A stretch of DNA of 64,000 bases from Pectobacterium fontis (GCF_000803215.1 NZ_JSXC01000037.1:1-64000); one strand, 5' to 3'. Shown: positions 51,647 through 61,879, counted from the stretch's first letter. The notes: a model not told the origin generated them from the sequence alone. Program-made: numbers and translations.

Positions 51647-54600
51647 ATGCAATCAGTGATTGAGGGGCGCAAGGGCGGTAGCAGTAATGCCCAGGCACCC
51701 ATTGAATCGCCCGACTCCATCCAGTCAACATCATATGCAAAAATCCTACTGGCGTTGGGTGAGGGGGAATTTAAAGGGGGACTGGATGGCACTCGCATTT
51801 TTCTAGATGGAACACCGATCGCTGACGCAAACGGCAACGCCAATTTTTCCGGCGTGACGTGGGAGTTTCGCCCAGGCACACCCGATCAGTCGTATATCCC
51901 CGGATTCCCCGGCGTTGAGAATGAAATCACTGTCAGCACAGAATTAACAAGTCAAACCACATGGGTGCGCTCACTGACGAACACCCAGCTTTCTGCTGTT
52001 CGTATGCGATTCTCTTGGTCAGCGTTGCAACAGCAGTACGAGAATGGCGACGTGGGCGGTTACAGAGTTGAGTATGCGATCGATGTAGCGACGGACGGCG
52101 GCAGCTATCAGGAATTGCTGAAAACCTCTGTGGACGGAAAGACGACAACAAAATACGAGCGCAGCCATCGTATTGATCTGCCCAAAGCCAATACAGGTTG
52201 GCAGATTCGCGTGCGGCGCATCACGCCGAATTCAACGAGTAATCGCGTTGCCGATCGCATGGTCATTGAAGCGATTACAGAAGTGATCGACGCAAAACTT
52301 CGTTACCCCGAAACGGCCCTGCTTTTCGTACAGTTTGACGCGAAACAGTTCCAGAATATCCCCGCCGTTTCATGTGAGCCTGACGGACGCATTATGCGCA
52401 TTCCGTCCAACTATGACCCTGCTTCACGCACGTATAGCGGGGCATGGGATGGTTCGTTTAAATGGGCATGGACGAATAACCCGTCATGGATTTACTACGA
52501 CATCCAGGTCAGTGAGCGCTTTGGGCTGGGTAATCGCATCAAGGCTGAAAATCTGGCACTTACAAAATGGGATTTATACCGTATTGCGCAGTATTGCGAT
52601 CAGTTAGTACCAGACGGTCGCGGCGGCAGTGGTACTGAGCCGCGTTTTCTGTGTGATGTTTACATTCAGTCTCAGGAAGATGCGTGGACGGTACTCAACG
52701 ATCTGGCGGCGATTTTCCGGGGCGCGACGTTCTGGGCAAATAATCAGATGAACGTTATTGCTGATATGCCTCGCGATATTGATTACATCGTGACACGAGC
52801 GAACGTCAAAGACGGAAAGTTTACGTACAGCAATGCGAGTGAGAAAACGCATTACAGCACAGCTATGGTGTCGTGGTCTGACCCTGCGAATAATTATCAG
52901 GATGCCATCGAGTCGGTTTCCGATAACAAACTGGTCATGCGCTACGGAATCAAACAGGCTGACGTGACAGCGATTGGCTGCGTTCGTCAGACTGAGGCCA
53001 TTAGGCGCGGAAAATGGATTCTGCACACGAACGATGCCGACCGCGCAATTTCGTACACCATGGGACTCGATGGCGACATTCCCGTTCCGGGTTCGATTGT
53101 TGGCGTTGCCGATGCGTTGTTAGCCGGTCGCCCACTGGGTGGTCGCATCAGTGCTGTTGATGGCCGAAACATCACACTCGATCGCGTGTCGTCTGCCGCT
53201 GTTGGCGAACGATTGATTATCAATCTGCCGAGCGGCAAGGCGCAGGGCCGCACGATTGAGGCCGTCAACGATAAAATCATTACGGTCACGACTGAGTATA
53301 GCGAAACACCGATCCCCGAATCAGTATGGGCTGTTGACGCCACCGATCTGGCGCTGCAACTGTATCGTGTTATCGGCGTTGTGGAGGGGGATGATGGTGT
53401 GTCATTCGACATTACCGGCATTCAGTATGACCCAGATAAATGGGCAAAAATTGATACCGGCGCACGTATCGAGTCCCGCCCGATCAGTGTTATCCCTCCA
53501 TCCGTTCAGCCAGCCCCCGCAAACGTTGCAATTAGCAGCTATAACGCCGTCGATCAGGGAATAAACATTACAACCCTGCGCGTGACGTGGGACCGTGCGG
53601 AAAGCGCAATAACATATGAAGCGCAATGGCGCAGAGATAACGGGAACTGGATAAACGCCCCGCGAACATCAGCGTTAGGTTTTGAAGTGTCAGGCATTTA
53701 TGCCGGACAGTATCAATCTCGTGTACGTGCGATCAACGCCTCTGAAATTTCGAGCATGTGGGCAAATGCGCAGGAAACGACGCTGAACGGAAAAGAGGGC
53801 AATCCGCCGGTGCTCGCATCATTCACTACTACGCCGCTTGTTTTCGGCATCCAGCTTGACTGGACTTTCCCTGCTGACACAGCAGACACACTGAAAACGG
53901 AGATTCAATACTCAGCAACGAGTGACGGACAGAATGCGTTGTTGCTCGCTGATATCGCGTATCCGGCGCGCGCGTATCAGCAGATGGGGTTGAGTATCGG
54001 TCAGGAGTTTTTCTATCGCGCCCGTATCGTCGATAAATCCGGTAATCAGGGGCCGTGGACAGACTGGATATATGGCGAATCAAGCACGGATATTAGCGAT
54101 ATCACTGACATTATCGTTAAAGAAGTAACGGATACTGACGCGTGGAAATCCCTTATTGATCCGCTGGAGCGCGATATAGCCAACGGTATGCGTGACAGCA
54201 TTGAGCAGGCCAAGGCCATCATCCGTAATAGTCTTGCTAATGATTCTGAAACGCGTCGATGGAGAGCGCAAAACGGAGAGCGCACGGCAGAAATAACGGA
54301 GACTCGTGCTGTTATTGCAAACGAAGTCGAAGCCCGCACGATCGCGATGCTTGAGATGCAGTCAAGTATCGGCAGCACAAATAGCAATCTCAATACACTA
54401 CAGCAGACAGTCACGACACTTGAGCAGACGACAGCTCAAAATATCACTGAACTGAACAGTAAGATGATCAATGCGGAATCCGACATTTCTGCTAATTCGT
54501 CGGCGGTTCAAGGGTTGCAAACGTCAGTATTTAATATTGACGGACAGTTGAGTGCGCAAGCAACACAGATTAGCCAAATGACAGTAACTGTTAATGGCGT

Positions 54601-55075
54601 GTCTGCTGAAATCAGTGATGTCAGCAGTCTCGTTAACGGCATGGATGCGAAGATGTCTGCGTATCGATCAATTAAAGTTGCTGTTGATGCGAATGGACGT
54701 CAATACATTGCGGGAATAGGTTTAGATGTTTCCAATTCTCAGGATGGGATGCAAGCAAATATTATTATGCTGGCTGACCGATTCACAATGATGACGACTG
54801 CGGGAGGGGTGCCGACACCGATATTTACTAATCAGGGTACGCAAGTAATTTTGCGCAGTGCTGTTATTGGAGATGCAAGTATTGATTTTGCAAAAATCAC
54901 TGATAGCTTGCAATCATCTGATTACATCCCAGGTCAGCGCGGGTGGAAAATACCAAAGAGCGGGGCTTGGGAGTTTAATGGTGAAGTCTCTGGTAGTGGG
55001 AGGTTATTAATGTCGGGTACGTCAATAAAATTAATAGACAATAATAACATTGCAAGAATAGAGATATCACTATAA
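51647..55075 (+). CDS. Tail tip/host specificity protein J-like
   Basis: 1142 residues, close to lambda J. IEGRKGGSSNAQAPIESPDS and ILLALGEGEFKGG at the start, VSERFGLGNRI in the middle, fibronectin type III-like repeats near 590-790, then a coiled coil (ITELNSKMINAESDISANSSAVQGL region) and a C-terminal DUF1983-like part. The C-terminus usually contacts the receptor. The stop overlaps the next start (TAATG). Confidence 0.92.
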   Translation: MQSVIEGRKGGSSNAQAPIESPDSIQSTSYAKILLALGEGEFKGGLDGTRIFLDGTPIADANGNANFSGVTWEFRPGTPDQSYIPGFPGVENEITVSTELTSQTTWVRSLTNTQLSAVRMRFSWSALQQQYENGDVGGYRVEYAIDVATDGGSYQELLKTSVDGKTTTKYERSHRIDLPKANTGWQIRVRRITPNSTSNRVADRMVIEAITEVIDAKLRYPETALLFVQFDAKQFQNIPAVSCEPDGRIMRIPSNYDPASRTYSGAWDGSFKWAWTNNPSWIYYDIQVSERFGLGNRIKAENLALTKWDLYRIAQYCDQLVPDGRGGSGTEPRFLCDVYIQSQEDAWTVLNDLAAIFRGATFWANNQMNVIADMPRDIDYIVTRANVKDGKFTYSNASEKTHYSTAMVSWSDPANNYQDAIESVSDNKLVMRYGIKQADVTAIGCVRQTEAIRRGKWILHTNDADRAISYTMGLDGDIPVPGSIVGVADALLAGRPLGGRISAVDGRNITLDRVSSAAVGERLIINLPSGKAQGRTIEAVNDKIITVTTEYSETPIPESVWAVDATDLALQLYRVIGVVEGDDGVSFDITGIQYDPDKWAKIDTGARIESRPISVIPPSVQPAPANVAISSYNAVDQGINITTLRVTWDRAESAITYEAQWRRDNGNWINAPRTSALGFEVSGIYAGQYQSRVRAINASEISSMWANAQETTLNGKEGNPPVLASFTTTPLVFGIQLDWTFPADTADTLKTEIQYSATSDGQNALLLADIAYPARAYQQMGLSIGQEFFYRARIVDKSGNQGPWTDWIYGESSTDISDITDIIVKEVTDTDAWKSLIDPLERDIANGMRDSIEQAKAIIRNSLANDSETRRWRAQNGERTAEITETRAVIANEVEARTIAMLEMQSSIGSTNSNLNTLQQTVTTLEQTTAQNITELNSKMINAESDISANSSAVQGLQTSVFNIDGQLSAQATQISQMTVTVNGVSAEISDVSSLVNGMDAKMSAYRSIKVAVDANGRQYIAGIGLDVSNSQDGMQANIIMLADRFTMMTTAGGVPTPIFTNQGTQVILRSAVIGDASIDFAKITDSLQSSDYIPGQRGWKIPKSGAWEFNGEVSGSGRLLMSGTSIKLIDNNNIARIEISL

Positions 55076-55353
55076 TGGCAATATTTATAATACGAGATGA
55101 GTTGGGTAATATTCAAATAGACCTAACGTCAAGCTTAACTAAAATATCAGGCTCGATAATTACTACCCCAAATCAATCTGGTAGTATCGCGATACCCAAC
55201 CCCAATAATGACAGAATCTGGTATCACTCTTCTTTTGCGCAAGCGTGGGACTTAAGCAGAAGGATATTACCCCTTTTAGTATCAATAAACGGGAATGTAA
55301 TATCGTGGAATTCACATGTATTAATAAATAACATAGTTTATGGCACTTATTAA
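55075..55353 (+). CDS. Small tail-tip-associated protein
   Basis: 92 residues, start TAATG-coupled to J. It is beta-rich (MAIFIIRDELGNIQIDLTSS) with an aspartate/asparagine-rich middle, strongly AT-rich. Small proteins in this place often cap or adapt the J fibre. No family recognised. Confidence 0.55.
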   Translation: MAIFIIRDELGNIQIDLTSSLTKISGSIITTPNQSGSIAIPNPNNDRIWYHSSFAQAWDLSRRILPLLVSINGNVISWNSHVLINNIVYGTY

Positions 55354-55354
55354 T

Positions 55355-56083
55355 ATGGCAAAAATACAGATAATAAATGATGGCGGGTATACGCTAATTA
55401 ATGACTCGTTCTTAAATATGTCAATGAAACTAAAAGGAAGCCTATTAATGACTTCCGGTGATGATTATTATTATCAGGATGTTACTTATACAGCCAGGTC
55501 AGGTAGCTATCAGCCAATCATAGCTGTTAGATGCACAAGTCACAAGGCTACTGTTTATAGAACCATAAAAAACGGTAATCAATATACATTCCGCATCCTT
55601 TTTGGTGATAATGACTCGGCATTGTTCCCGTCGATAGCAGTAGGGGATTATTATGTTTTTGATATAGATGCAGACGATTACTTGGGAACAGGTCACGTCA
55701 TTTTGAGAAACCAATCAGGAAAGATTGTTTTTGATAGCGATTTAAAATACATGCGTGTTTTATCAATACATTCATTTCCTGAATTTAGGTTAAATAACCA
55801 ACCAAGAACGGAAATAAATAACGATCCAAATAAAAAGCTGGCGTCCGTTTGTCTAAATTACGGATATTATTATCAATATTCCTCTTATTACGAAGACATA
55901 ACGAATCAATACGAAATAGATATATTTTATATGTATGACGCGATAATATTTAAAAGTGAAAGCTTTGTTAATCAAGCTTATACTTTTTCCGCATATTCGT
56001 ATGTACAGGTATCGAGCGGTGGTGCTGGCTCTAGCATATCAATACCAGGAACGTACATGATTATTGATGTAACAAACTATTGA
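55355..56083 (+). CDS. Tail-tip accessory protein, AT-rich
   Basis: 242 residues from the ATG at 55355, next to the previous stop; a start at 55340 is possible. Beta-rich and full of tyrosine (DDYYYQDVTYTARSGSYQP, YGYYYQYSSYYED), as in receptor-binding or adhesive surface proteins. Base composition is clearly more AT-rich than the J and fibre genes. Nothing recognised. Confidence 0.55.
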   Translation: MAKIQIINDGGYTLINDSFLNMSMKLKGSLLMTSGDDYYYQDVTYTARSGSYQPIIAVRCTSHKATVYRTIKNGNQYTFRILFGDNDSALFPSIAVGDYYVFDIDADDYLGTGHVILRNQSGKIVFDSDLKYMRVLSIHSFPEFRLNNQPRTEINNDPNKKLASVCLNYGYYYQYSSYYEDITNQYEIDIFYMYDAIIFKSESFVNQAYTFSAYSYVQVSSGGAGSSISIPGTYMIIDVTNY

Positions 56084-56091
56084 GGTAGAAT

Positions 56092-58002
56092 ATGTCTTGG
56101 TATAAAACAGGCACTATTACCGCTACAAATAACAGCAAAATTATTACAGGTGCGGGAACGCAATTTACAAACCCATTAAACGGTGTGAGTGCCGGAAGAA
56201 TGCTACTGTTGCCAGGCGCAGGAGCCGTGCAGATTTATGAGATTGAATCTGTGCAATCTGATACGCAATTAACACTTGTCTCGGCATTTTCTGGCGCGAC
56301 GGGCAGTGGTAAATTATACGCAATTCCCACGTCGACACCCGTTTCTATTGAACAATTCGCGCATGAGTTCGCGTCAACGCTTGCATATTATCAACAGCAG
56401 TTGCAGGGATGGCAGTCAATACTGACGGGAACGGGAGATATTACACTGACGACGCCTGACGGCCAGTCTGTAACTGTCCGTAGTCAAGCTGAGTGGGATC
56501 GATTGCTTAATGAGAAAGCAGATTTAACGCAGACATATAAAAAACGCGGTGGGCTAGGAACATTAGATCTAAATACTATTACGGGCGAACAGGATGGTAT
56601 CTGGTTTCAAAATCAGAACGGAAATGCAACAGCAGAACGGAATTATCCCGTAGCAGTTTCAGGAGCGTTGCTTGTTTTGCAAAATACAGCTAGCGGCCTT
56701 AGCGCATGCACCCAATTGTATTTTCCTTTTAATTCTTCAAGGATTTATGTCAGGTATTTCTTGGCGAGTGGTTCAACGTGGGACAGTTGGAGGGAGATTT
56801 GGAATAGTGCTACGTTAATAAAGCAATCCAATCCTTTCGCAAATAGCGGGGATGTTCTGGTGGCAGGCTTGGCAGGTGGGATAGGGAAAGACAATTCGAC
56901 ACCAATGCCGAGCGCTACGCCGGCATCTGACTTTCGTATCAACGGGGCGTGGTACGTGCAAGCCGCCCAGCAAAGCGACGTGCCCGCGAACGGGCACGTA
57001 TTTAACATATTTAGTAACCCGTCTAGAAACTACGGAGTGCAACTGTTTTCTGATTACAGGAATGGGTCCCCTGACATTCGATACAGAACTATTGATAATA
57101 ATTCCGTGGGAGGTTGGCATCCTCTTGTAACTTCCGACACAACCCAAACTTTAACCGCTGAAAAAATTTTTAACGCGGGCATGCAGGACTTTAGATCTAA
57201 TTACGGACGCCTAACTGGTCCTGTGCCAGTTTTGCTATCCTCTGCCGCTCAATTAAGCAATATGCGAATTGGTGATGTACTGTTTGTAAACTGCACGGGG
57301 TCGGCGGCGGCATTAGTGCCTCAAGCCACTGGATTTTTTCATATTTATTGCGTTGCAAAGTCTGACATATCAACAGCAGCCGGGACTTATGAAGCCTTTC
57401 AGTTGGGAACTGCATTTAATAAATATACAGCAAGCTTAGGAAGTGGGGGAACAATAACGTGGAGAAGGGCTTTAATTTTAGGGTATAACGCAATTGCAGA
57501 CGCCAACGGCTTTTATAAAACGGCGTCACCAGTAATTAGTATTTATGCAGACGGTTCATTCACAACTACAGATGAAGCTTCTGGCATTAATGTTGAAAGA
57601 CTGAGTGAAGGTGTCTACAAAATCACGGGATGTCACGGTATGCACTCAGATGCAGCGTGGGGCGGCATTGACGGCGGCGTGAGTAATCCGAAATGCCGAA
57701 ATGATAAACCGCTGCTGTGGAATGATTACGAAGTGGATGAAGACGGTTCAATCACTGTCTACACATTTCATCGCGTTCATCCCGACGCCATGTCGTTTGC
57801 TCAAAATCGTCTGACTCTCGACAAAGAACCGTTCAACGAGAAAAAAGGCCACAAACTGGAAGATACGTGGCCGGATCAGTCGCCGATCGACGTGCCGCGT
57901 GGGCTATTCATTCAAGTACGCGTGAACATGCCAGATCTGGAGCCAATAAAGCCCGCGATCATGAGCAGCAACGTTTACTGCAACACAACCCCTTCTGCGT
58001 GA
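56092..58002 (+). CDS. Tail fibre protein with pyocin-knob-type region
   Basis: 636 residues. N-terminal MSWYKTGTITATNNSKIITG with GTQFTNPLNGVSAGRMLLLPG is a fibre attachment domain; knob-like repeats follow (NYPVAVSGALLVLQN, YVRYFLASGSTWDSWREIWN, TWRRALIL). The C-terminal ~150 residues (ISIYADGSFTTTDEASG, VYKITGCHGM, WPDQSPIDVPRGLFIQVRVN) form a conserved tip. It should determine host binding. Confidence 0.85.
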   Translation: MSWYKTGTITATNNSKIITGAGTQFTNPLNGVSAGRMLLLPGAGAVQIYEIESVQSDTQLTLVSAFSGATGSGKLYAIPTSTPVSIEQFAHEFASTLAYYQQQLQGWQSILTGTGDITLTTPDGQSVTVRSQAEWDRLLNEKADLTQTYKKRGGLGTLDLNTITGEQDGIWFQNQNGNATAERNYPVAVSGALLVLQNTASGLSACTQLYFPFNSSRIYVRYFLASGSTWDSWREIWNSATLIKQSNPFANSGDVLVAGLAGGIGKDNSTPMPSATPASDFRINGAWYVQAAQQSDVPANGHVFNIFSNPSRNYGVQLFSDYRNGSPDIRYRTIDNNSVGGWHPLVTSDTTQTLTAEKIFNAGMQDFRSNYGRLTGPVPVLLSSAAQLSNMRIGDVLFVNCTGSAAALVPQATGFFHIYCVAKSDISTAAGTYEAFQLGTAFNKYTASLGSGGTITWRRALILGYNAIADANGFYKTASPVISIYADGSFTTTDEASGINVERLSEGVYKITGCHGMHSDAAWGGIDGGVSNPKCRNDKPLLWNDYEVDEDGSITVYTFHRVHPDAMSFAQNRLTLDKEPFNEKKGHKLEDTWPDQSPIDVPRGLFIQVRVNMPDLEPIKPAIMSSNVYCNTTPSA

Positions 58003-58224
58003 TCACGCAAAAAACGACAATTTACGAGCAATAATATCCAACGCATCTTCAAGCGTCGGAACGGGATCAATATGAATCGCTGGCGCGTGAGTTTCGCCGA
58101 CGCGTACAGCGACATAAAATCCCGAATCTTCTATCACTGCATATGAATTGACAGGGCAATCAGTCAGCATGTCGTTATCGTCAAGTACGCAGATTATCGT
58201 TCCGTGATAATCGATTTTTTTCAC
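58003..58224 (-). CDS. Hypothetical leftward gene at the prophage right end
   Basis: 73 residues from a GTG with GGA upstream. Beta-rich first half (YHGTIICVLDDNDM, YAVIEDSGFYVAVRV), helix at the end (LEDALDIIARKLSF). Its stop codon abuts the fibre stop. It is read toward the fibre and lies next to attR, a place often used by cargo genes. No family recognised. Confidence 0.5.
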   Translation of the reverse strand: MKKIDYHGTIICVLDDNDMLTDCPVNSYAVIEDSGFYVAVRVGETHAPAIHIDPVPTLEDALDIIARKLSFFA

Positions 58225-58259
58225 TTAATTCCAACTCCATTTCATTAAAATTTATTGTT

Positions 58260-58278
58260 GGGACGCCAATAGGACACC
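58260..58278. other. Candidate integrase arm-type sites, right end
   Basis: GGGACGCC (58260) and AGGACACC (58271) repeat the words seen between dusA and the integrase at the left end, about 43 bases inside attR. Confidence 0.5.
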
Positions 58279-58320
58279 GTTTGTTTTTAACTGTATGTTT
58301 TATTTGTTATATGTCTACTA

Positions 58321-58352
58321 TCGAGCATCGGCGCGATGGAGAAGCGGTTAAG
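58321..58352. other. attR
   Basis: 32-bp direct repeat of 14820-14851 with mismatches only at the 15th and 18th bases. On its host side it continues into the displaced native dusA start. Confidence 0.85.
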
Positions 58353-58412
58353 GCAAGATGCCCGGGAATCGGTTGAGGCCGTATTGTTTTTACCTGATTT
58401 TTCGTCGGTCAT
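58322..58412 (-). pseudogene. dusA: Displaced native 5' end of dusA
   Basis: Read leftward from ATG at 58412, the frame MTDEKSGKNNTASTDSR, continuing [12 protein letters not shown], equals the N-terminus expected for DusA and then breaks off at the att core. The phage replacement start at 14911 keeps the same last residues [11 protein letters not shown] but a different N-terminal sequence. The native promoter stays behind here. About ten more codons run into phage DNA before a stop. Confidence 0.85.
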
Positions 58413-58507
58413 ATTGTCGTGAGTGTCTGGCAATGTTGTCTGATGTGATCGTTGTCAGCATCCCTGTGACCTTGCTTATATCGGATTCTAACAGGGGCCA
58501 TGTTTGA

Positions 58508-59134
58508 TTAACGCGTTGAAACCGCGAGCGTAGTACCTGCCAAAATGAAGATCCCACCCGTTGAGCGGTTAAACAGCTTGATGCGGCGTGGGTTGGAAAA
58601 AAGCCCCGATAAACGACGGCCGGTGCAGGCATAAAGAAACATGATGCTGAAATCGAAGAAAGCCCAGGTCACCGCGAGGATGACCAACTGTAAAGCGTGT
58701 GGGGCGCTGGTATCGATAAAATTTGGAAAGAGGGCAGCAAAAAACAGCAGATCTTTTGGGTTACTGATCCCGACCAGAAAGCCTTTGCGGAATAGTGGAA
58801 ACCAGCCTGGGGCCGAGGCTTCCTGCGAGTCCTGCTCTGTTGTGCTCATATCCTTGGAACGCCATGACGCGATGCCTAACCAAACGAGATAAACCGCACC
58901 AATAATTTTTAATACGATAAATGCAGTGGTTGACGCAGCGAGGATGGCACCTAACCCCAATGCAGAACAGGACATCAATATCATTGCTGCGCTGACTCCG
59001 CCAAGTACGGTTGCTGTTGCGCGTGAAGCGCCGTAGCGTAAACCGTGCGACATGCTGATTAAGGCAGATGGGCCTGGAATAGCGATCAGGGCGATGATGA
59101 TGCCTGTATAAGCCAGCCAGAGATGAAGGCTCAT
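58508..59134 (-). CDS. LysE/RhtB family exporter
   Basis: 208 residues with about six membrane helices. The N-terminal IALIAIPGPSALISMSHGLRYG is the family signature, followed by VYLVWLGIASWRS and KGFLVGISNPKDLLFF. It exports amino acids or similar metabolites across the inner membrane; substrate unknown. Before the prophage inserted it lay just upstream of dusA on the same strand. Confidence 0.88.
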   Translation of the reverse strand: MSLHLWLAYTGIIIALIAIPGPSALISMSHGLRYGASRATATVLGGVSAAMILMSCSALGLGAILAASTTAFIVLKIIGAVYLVWLGIASWRSKDMSTTEQDSQEASAPGWFPLFRKGFLVGISNPKDLLFFAALFPNFIDTSAPHALQLVILAVTWAFFDFSIMFLYACTGRRLSGLFSNPRRIKLFNRSTGGIFILAGTTLAVSTR

Positions 59135-59444
59135 GGTTTCTCCTGCGTGTAGTTCACGGTGAAAGCGTTATTGAGAACGATGATGTGAGCGAAATATATT
59201 CACATACAGATCGCTGTTTTTTCAACGCGTGATAATAGCAGAAAAAAGGTTGATGATACCCCCCTCCAGAGCGGAGAAGCTTATCCACGGTTACGGTAGT
59301 GCGCACAAAATGATAAGGGCGTCACTATGCCCCGCATAGCAAAAGTCTGCATTAGGCTAGCAATATTAAATCGTAGTTCCCCTGGCACCGAAGTGCTATC
59401 ACTCAGCAAATGACTGAATGCATTGACGCAAAAGGATAACTACG
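59135..59444. other. Divergent intergenic region
   Basis: 310 bases between the exporter and the monooxygenase genes with no gene. It must hold both promoters; the monooxygenase leader has AAAGGATAAC before ATG. I see no operator I can name. Confidence 0.4.
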
Positions 59445-60920
59445 ATGTCACTTTCTTCGATATCCCCTATTACATCATCCGTAGCCGCAGAACAGGGACT
59501 CGCCGTGCTGGAAGCCCGAATCAAACAAGATCTGGACTGGCTGGCCTTGCCCGTAAAACGGTGGCTTCCACAACAATCTGACGCGCAGGTACAGAACGTA
59601 GTCATCATCGGCGCTGGCGTGGCGGGTCTGGCGGCAGCGTTCGCACTGCGCCTGCAAGGGATTGACGCGGTGTTGTATGACAAAGCGCCCAAAGATTATG
59701 AAGGGCCTTGGGCGACCACCGCGCGCATGGAAACGCTACGTTCCCCAAAACACCTGACTGGTCCGGCGCTGGATATTCCCTCTCTGACTTTTCGCGCGTG
59801 GTATGAAGCGCAGTTTGGTCTTGAGTCCTGGGAGGCGTTAGACAAAATCCCCCGTCTGCAATGGGCAGACTATCTTCGCTGGTATCGCCAGGTGTTGGCG
59901 CTGGATGTGCGTAACGATCACACCTTGACAGACATTAATGCGCAGGATCCTCAACGTGTCGAACTGACCTTTTCACACCACGGCGAAAACCAACGGGTGA
60001 GCGCACGCAAAGTGATCCTCGCCATCGGGATGGATGCCTTTGGTGGGCCTGCGATCCCGAATTTTGTGGCCGATGTGCCGAAGCAATATTGGGCACATTC
60101 GGAAGAGGCGATCGATTTTGCCGCTCTGGCCGGACGCCGGGTAGCGGTGGTTGGTGGCAGCGCCACGGCGATGGACGTGTCGGCAACGGCGTTGGAAGCC
60201 GGAGCTGCAGGGGTTGAACTGCTGATCCGTCGCCCGGATTTCCCCCGGGTGAACTTGTCGAAAGGGGCGAGTAACCCTGGGTTTGAATCCGGCTACTTTA
60301 CCCTGCCGGATGAGTGGAAATGGCGGCTGGCTCAGCATATCGCCACGGTCCAGACGCCGCCACCGCACGGCAGCACGCTGCGTGTGTCGCGCCATCCGAA
60401 TGCCTGGTTCAATTTTAACGCTCCGGTTGAGCGTGTCGAAACCCGAGGAGAGAGCCTTGTCATCCATACGCCACAGGGCGAAGTGCCGGTGGATTTCCTG
60501 ATCCTTGCCACCGGTTATGCTCTGGACTGGGAGGCTCGCCCGGAATTTCATGCGCTGGTGGGACAGGTTAAAACCTGGGGCGATGCCTGGCAGCCTCCTG
60601 CTGATAAGCAAAACGCGCAACTGGCGAGCTATCCCTATCTGGGGGGCGATTTCGCGTTTCAGGCAAAACATCGTGATACTCCAGCCTCACTGGCGCGGCT
60701 GCACTGCTTCAGCTATCCGGCGCTGCTCAGCAATGGCCACGTCGTCGGCCTTATTCCCGGCATCAGTCAAGGGGCTCGCACGCTGGCACAAAACATTGCC
60801 GGGCAGCTTTACCATGAGGATCGCGAACACCACTATCAGGCCATCATCCATTTCGATGATCCCGAACTGTTGGGTGATGAATGGCAGCCTGCCTTGCCCT
60901 ATGCCTGGCGCGAACGCTAA
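59445..60920 (+). CDS. FAD/NAD(P)-dependent monooxygenase or oxidoreductase
   Basis: 491 residues. Rossmann FAD motif VVIIGAGVAGLAAAFALRLQG near residue 52 and a second nucleotide motif RVAVVGGSATAMDVSATAL near 228; DFLILATGYALD near 355 is the ATG motif of flavin monooxygenase-like enzymes. An N-terminal ~45-residue extension precedes the FAD fold. The substrate is unknown. The ABC transporter genes downstream on the same strand suggest uptake and oxidation of a common substrate, but 205 bases separate them. Confidence 0.83.
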   Translation: MSLSSISPITSSVAAEQGLAVLEARIKQDLDWLALPVKRWLPQQSDAQVQNVVIIGAGVAGLAAAFALRLQGIDAVLYDKAPKDYEGPWATTARMETLRSPKHLTGPALDIPSLTFRAWYEAQFGLESWEALDKIPRLQWADYLRWYRQVLALDVRNDHTLTDINAQDPQRVELTFSHHGENQRVSARKVILAIGMDAFGGPAIPNFVADVPKQYWAHSEEAIDFAALAGRRVAVVGGSATAMDVSATALEAGAAGVELLIRRPDFPRVNLSKGASNPGFESGYFTLPDEWKWRLAQHIATVQTPPPHGSTLRVSRHPNAWFNFNAPVERVETRGESLVIHTPQGEVPVDFLILATGYALDWEARPEFHALVGQVKTWGDAWQPPADKQNAQLASYPYLGGDFAFQAKHRDTPASLARLHCFSYPALLSNGHVVGLIPGISQGARTLAQNIAGQLYHEDREHHYQAIIHFDDPELLGDEWQPALPYAWRER

Positions 60921-61125
60921 GGCGCTTTTTTATCTCCCATAACATGCAGTAACTATAGTTTGTATGCATCCATTCCTGAAAAAAAACTGTTTCGGAAATC
61001 TGTTTTTTAACTTTGGATATGTTTTTTTCTTGTTTGTTTTTATAGACCTCGCAGCAATATAGTTTTTGTAAAGAAAGAGATGCCGCTGTTGTGCATTTAT
61101 CAGGGATCGCCGCTGCGAAAATAGA

Positions 61126-61869
61126 ATGATGATTGCTATTGAAAACATCAGTAAAAGTTTTACTGGCGAAAAAATACTGAAAGAAGTTTCGCTTTCCATC
61201 AATGCAGGGGAAATTATCTGCATTATTGGGCCGAGTGGTTCAGGAAAAACAACGTTATTGCGCACGCTGAATTTTCTGGAGCCTGCCGATAGCGGGAAAA
61301 TAAAAATCGACGATGCCGTTGTTGATTGCGCAAAAGCCGGAAAAAAAGAGATTGAAAAAATACGCGCGAAAACAGCGATGGTCTTTCAATCCTGGAATTT
61401 ATTTCACAATCTCACCGCACTACAAAATATTACTGAAGGCCTGATCTATGCGCAAAAACGCCCGCGTCAGGAAGCGGTAGCCGCAGCCGAACGTCTGCTA
61501 AAACAGGTCGGATTGTTGCATAAAAAAGATCATTACCCCAACAGTCTGTCTGGTGGGCAGAAACAGCGTATTGGCATAGCCCGTGCGCTGGCGATTAACC
61601 CGGCAGTACTGTTACTGGATGAGCCTACCTCGGCCTTGGATCCAGAGAAAGTCGGCGAAGTCCTGACGCTGATTCAGGAGATTGCCGCCAACGGGCAAAC
61701 AATGATTATCGTCACCCATGAAATGGCGTTTGCCCGCCAGGTTGCCTCAAGGGTGGTGTTTATGGAAAACGGGGAAATCGTCGAGCAGGGGCCGCCAGAG
61801 CAGATCTTTGGCGCGGCCCTGCACACGCGAACACAGGCGTTTCTTGCCCGATTACAGTTCCACGCCTGA
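61126..61869 (+). CDS. Polar amino acid ABC transporter ATPase
   Basis: 247 residues. Walker A GPSGSGKTTL near residue 37, Q-loop VFQSWNLF, signature LSGGQKQR near 143, Walker B LLLDEPTSALDPE near 163 and switch His in VTHEMAFARQ. It is of the GlnQ/HisP group, which energises import of polar amino acids or related compounds. The ribosome site is weak. First gene of a four-gene operon. Confidence 0.92.
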   Translation: MMIAIENISKSFTGEKILKEVSLSINAGEIICIIGPSGSGKTTLLRTLNFLEPADSGKIKIDDAVVDCAKAGKKEIEKIRAKTAMVFQSWNLFHNLTALQNITEGLIYAQKRPRQEAVAAAERLLKQVGLLHKKDHYPNSLSGGQKQRIGIARALAINPAVLLLDEPTSALDPEKVGEVLTLIQEIAANGQTMIIVTHEMAFARQVASRVVFMENGEIVEQGPPEQIFGAALHTRTQAFLARLQFHA

Positions 61870-61879
61870 GGCGAGCACC

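Larger units (their letters stand above)
14820..58352. mobile_element. Lambdoid siphovirus prophage inserted in dusA
   Basis: About 43.5 kb is bounded by 32-bp imperfect direct repeats in the dusA coding sequence. The gene order is integrase, leftward early operon, CI/Cro immunity region, replication, Q, lysis, terminase, head, tail, fibre. Head genes are HK97-like (ClpP-type protease, capsid with delta domain) and tail genes lambda-like. Every structural class needed for a virion is present and no interrupted gene was seen, so it could be inducible. The integrase and target match the known family of dusA-integrating elements. Confidence 0.93.

Noticed and set aside
53256-53564. Plus-strand alternative frame of 102 codons within J
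   Set aside because: Out-of-frame shadow of the J-like gene.
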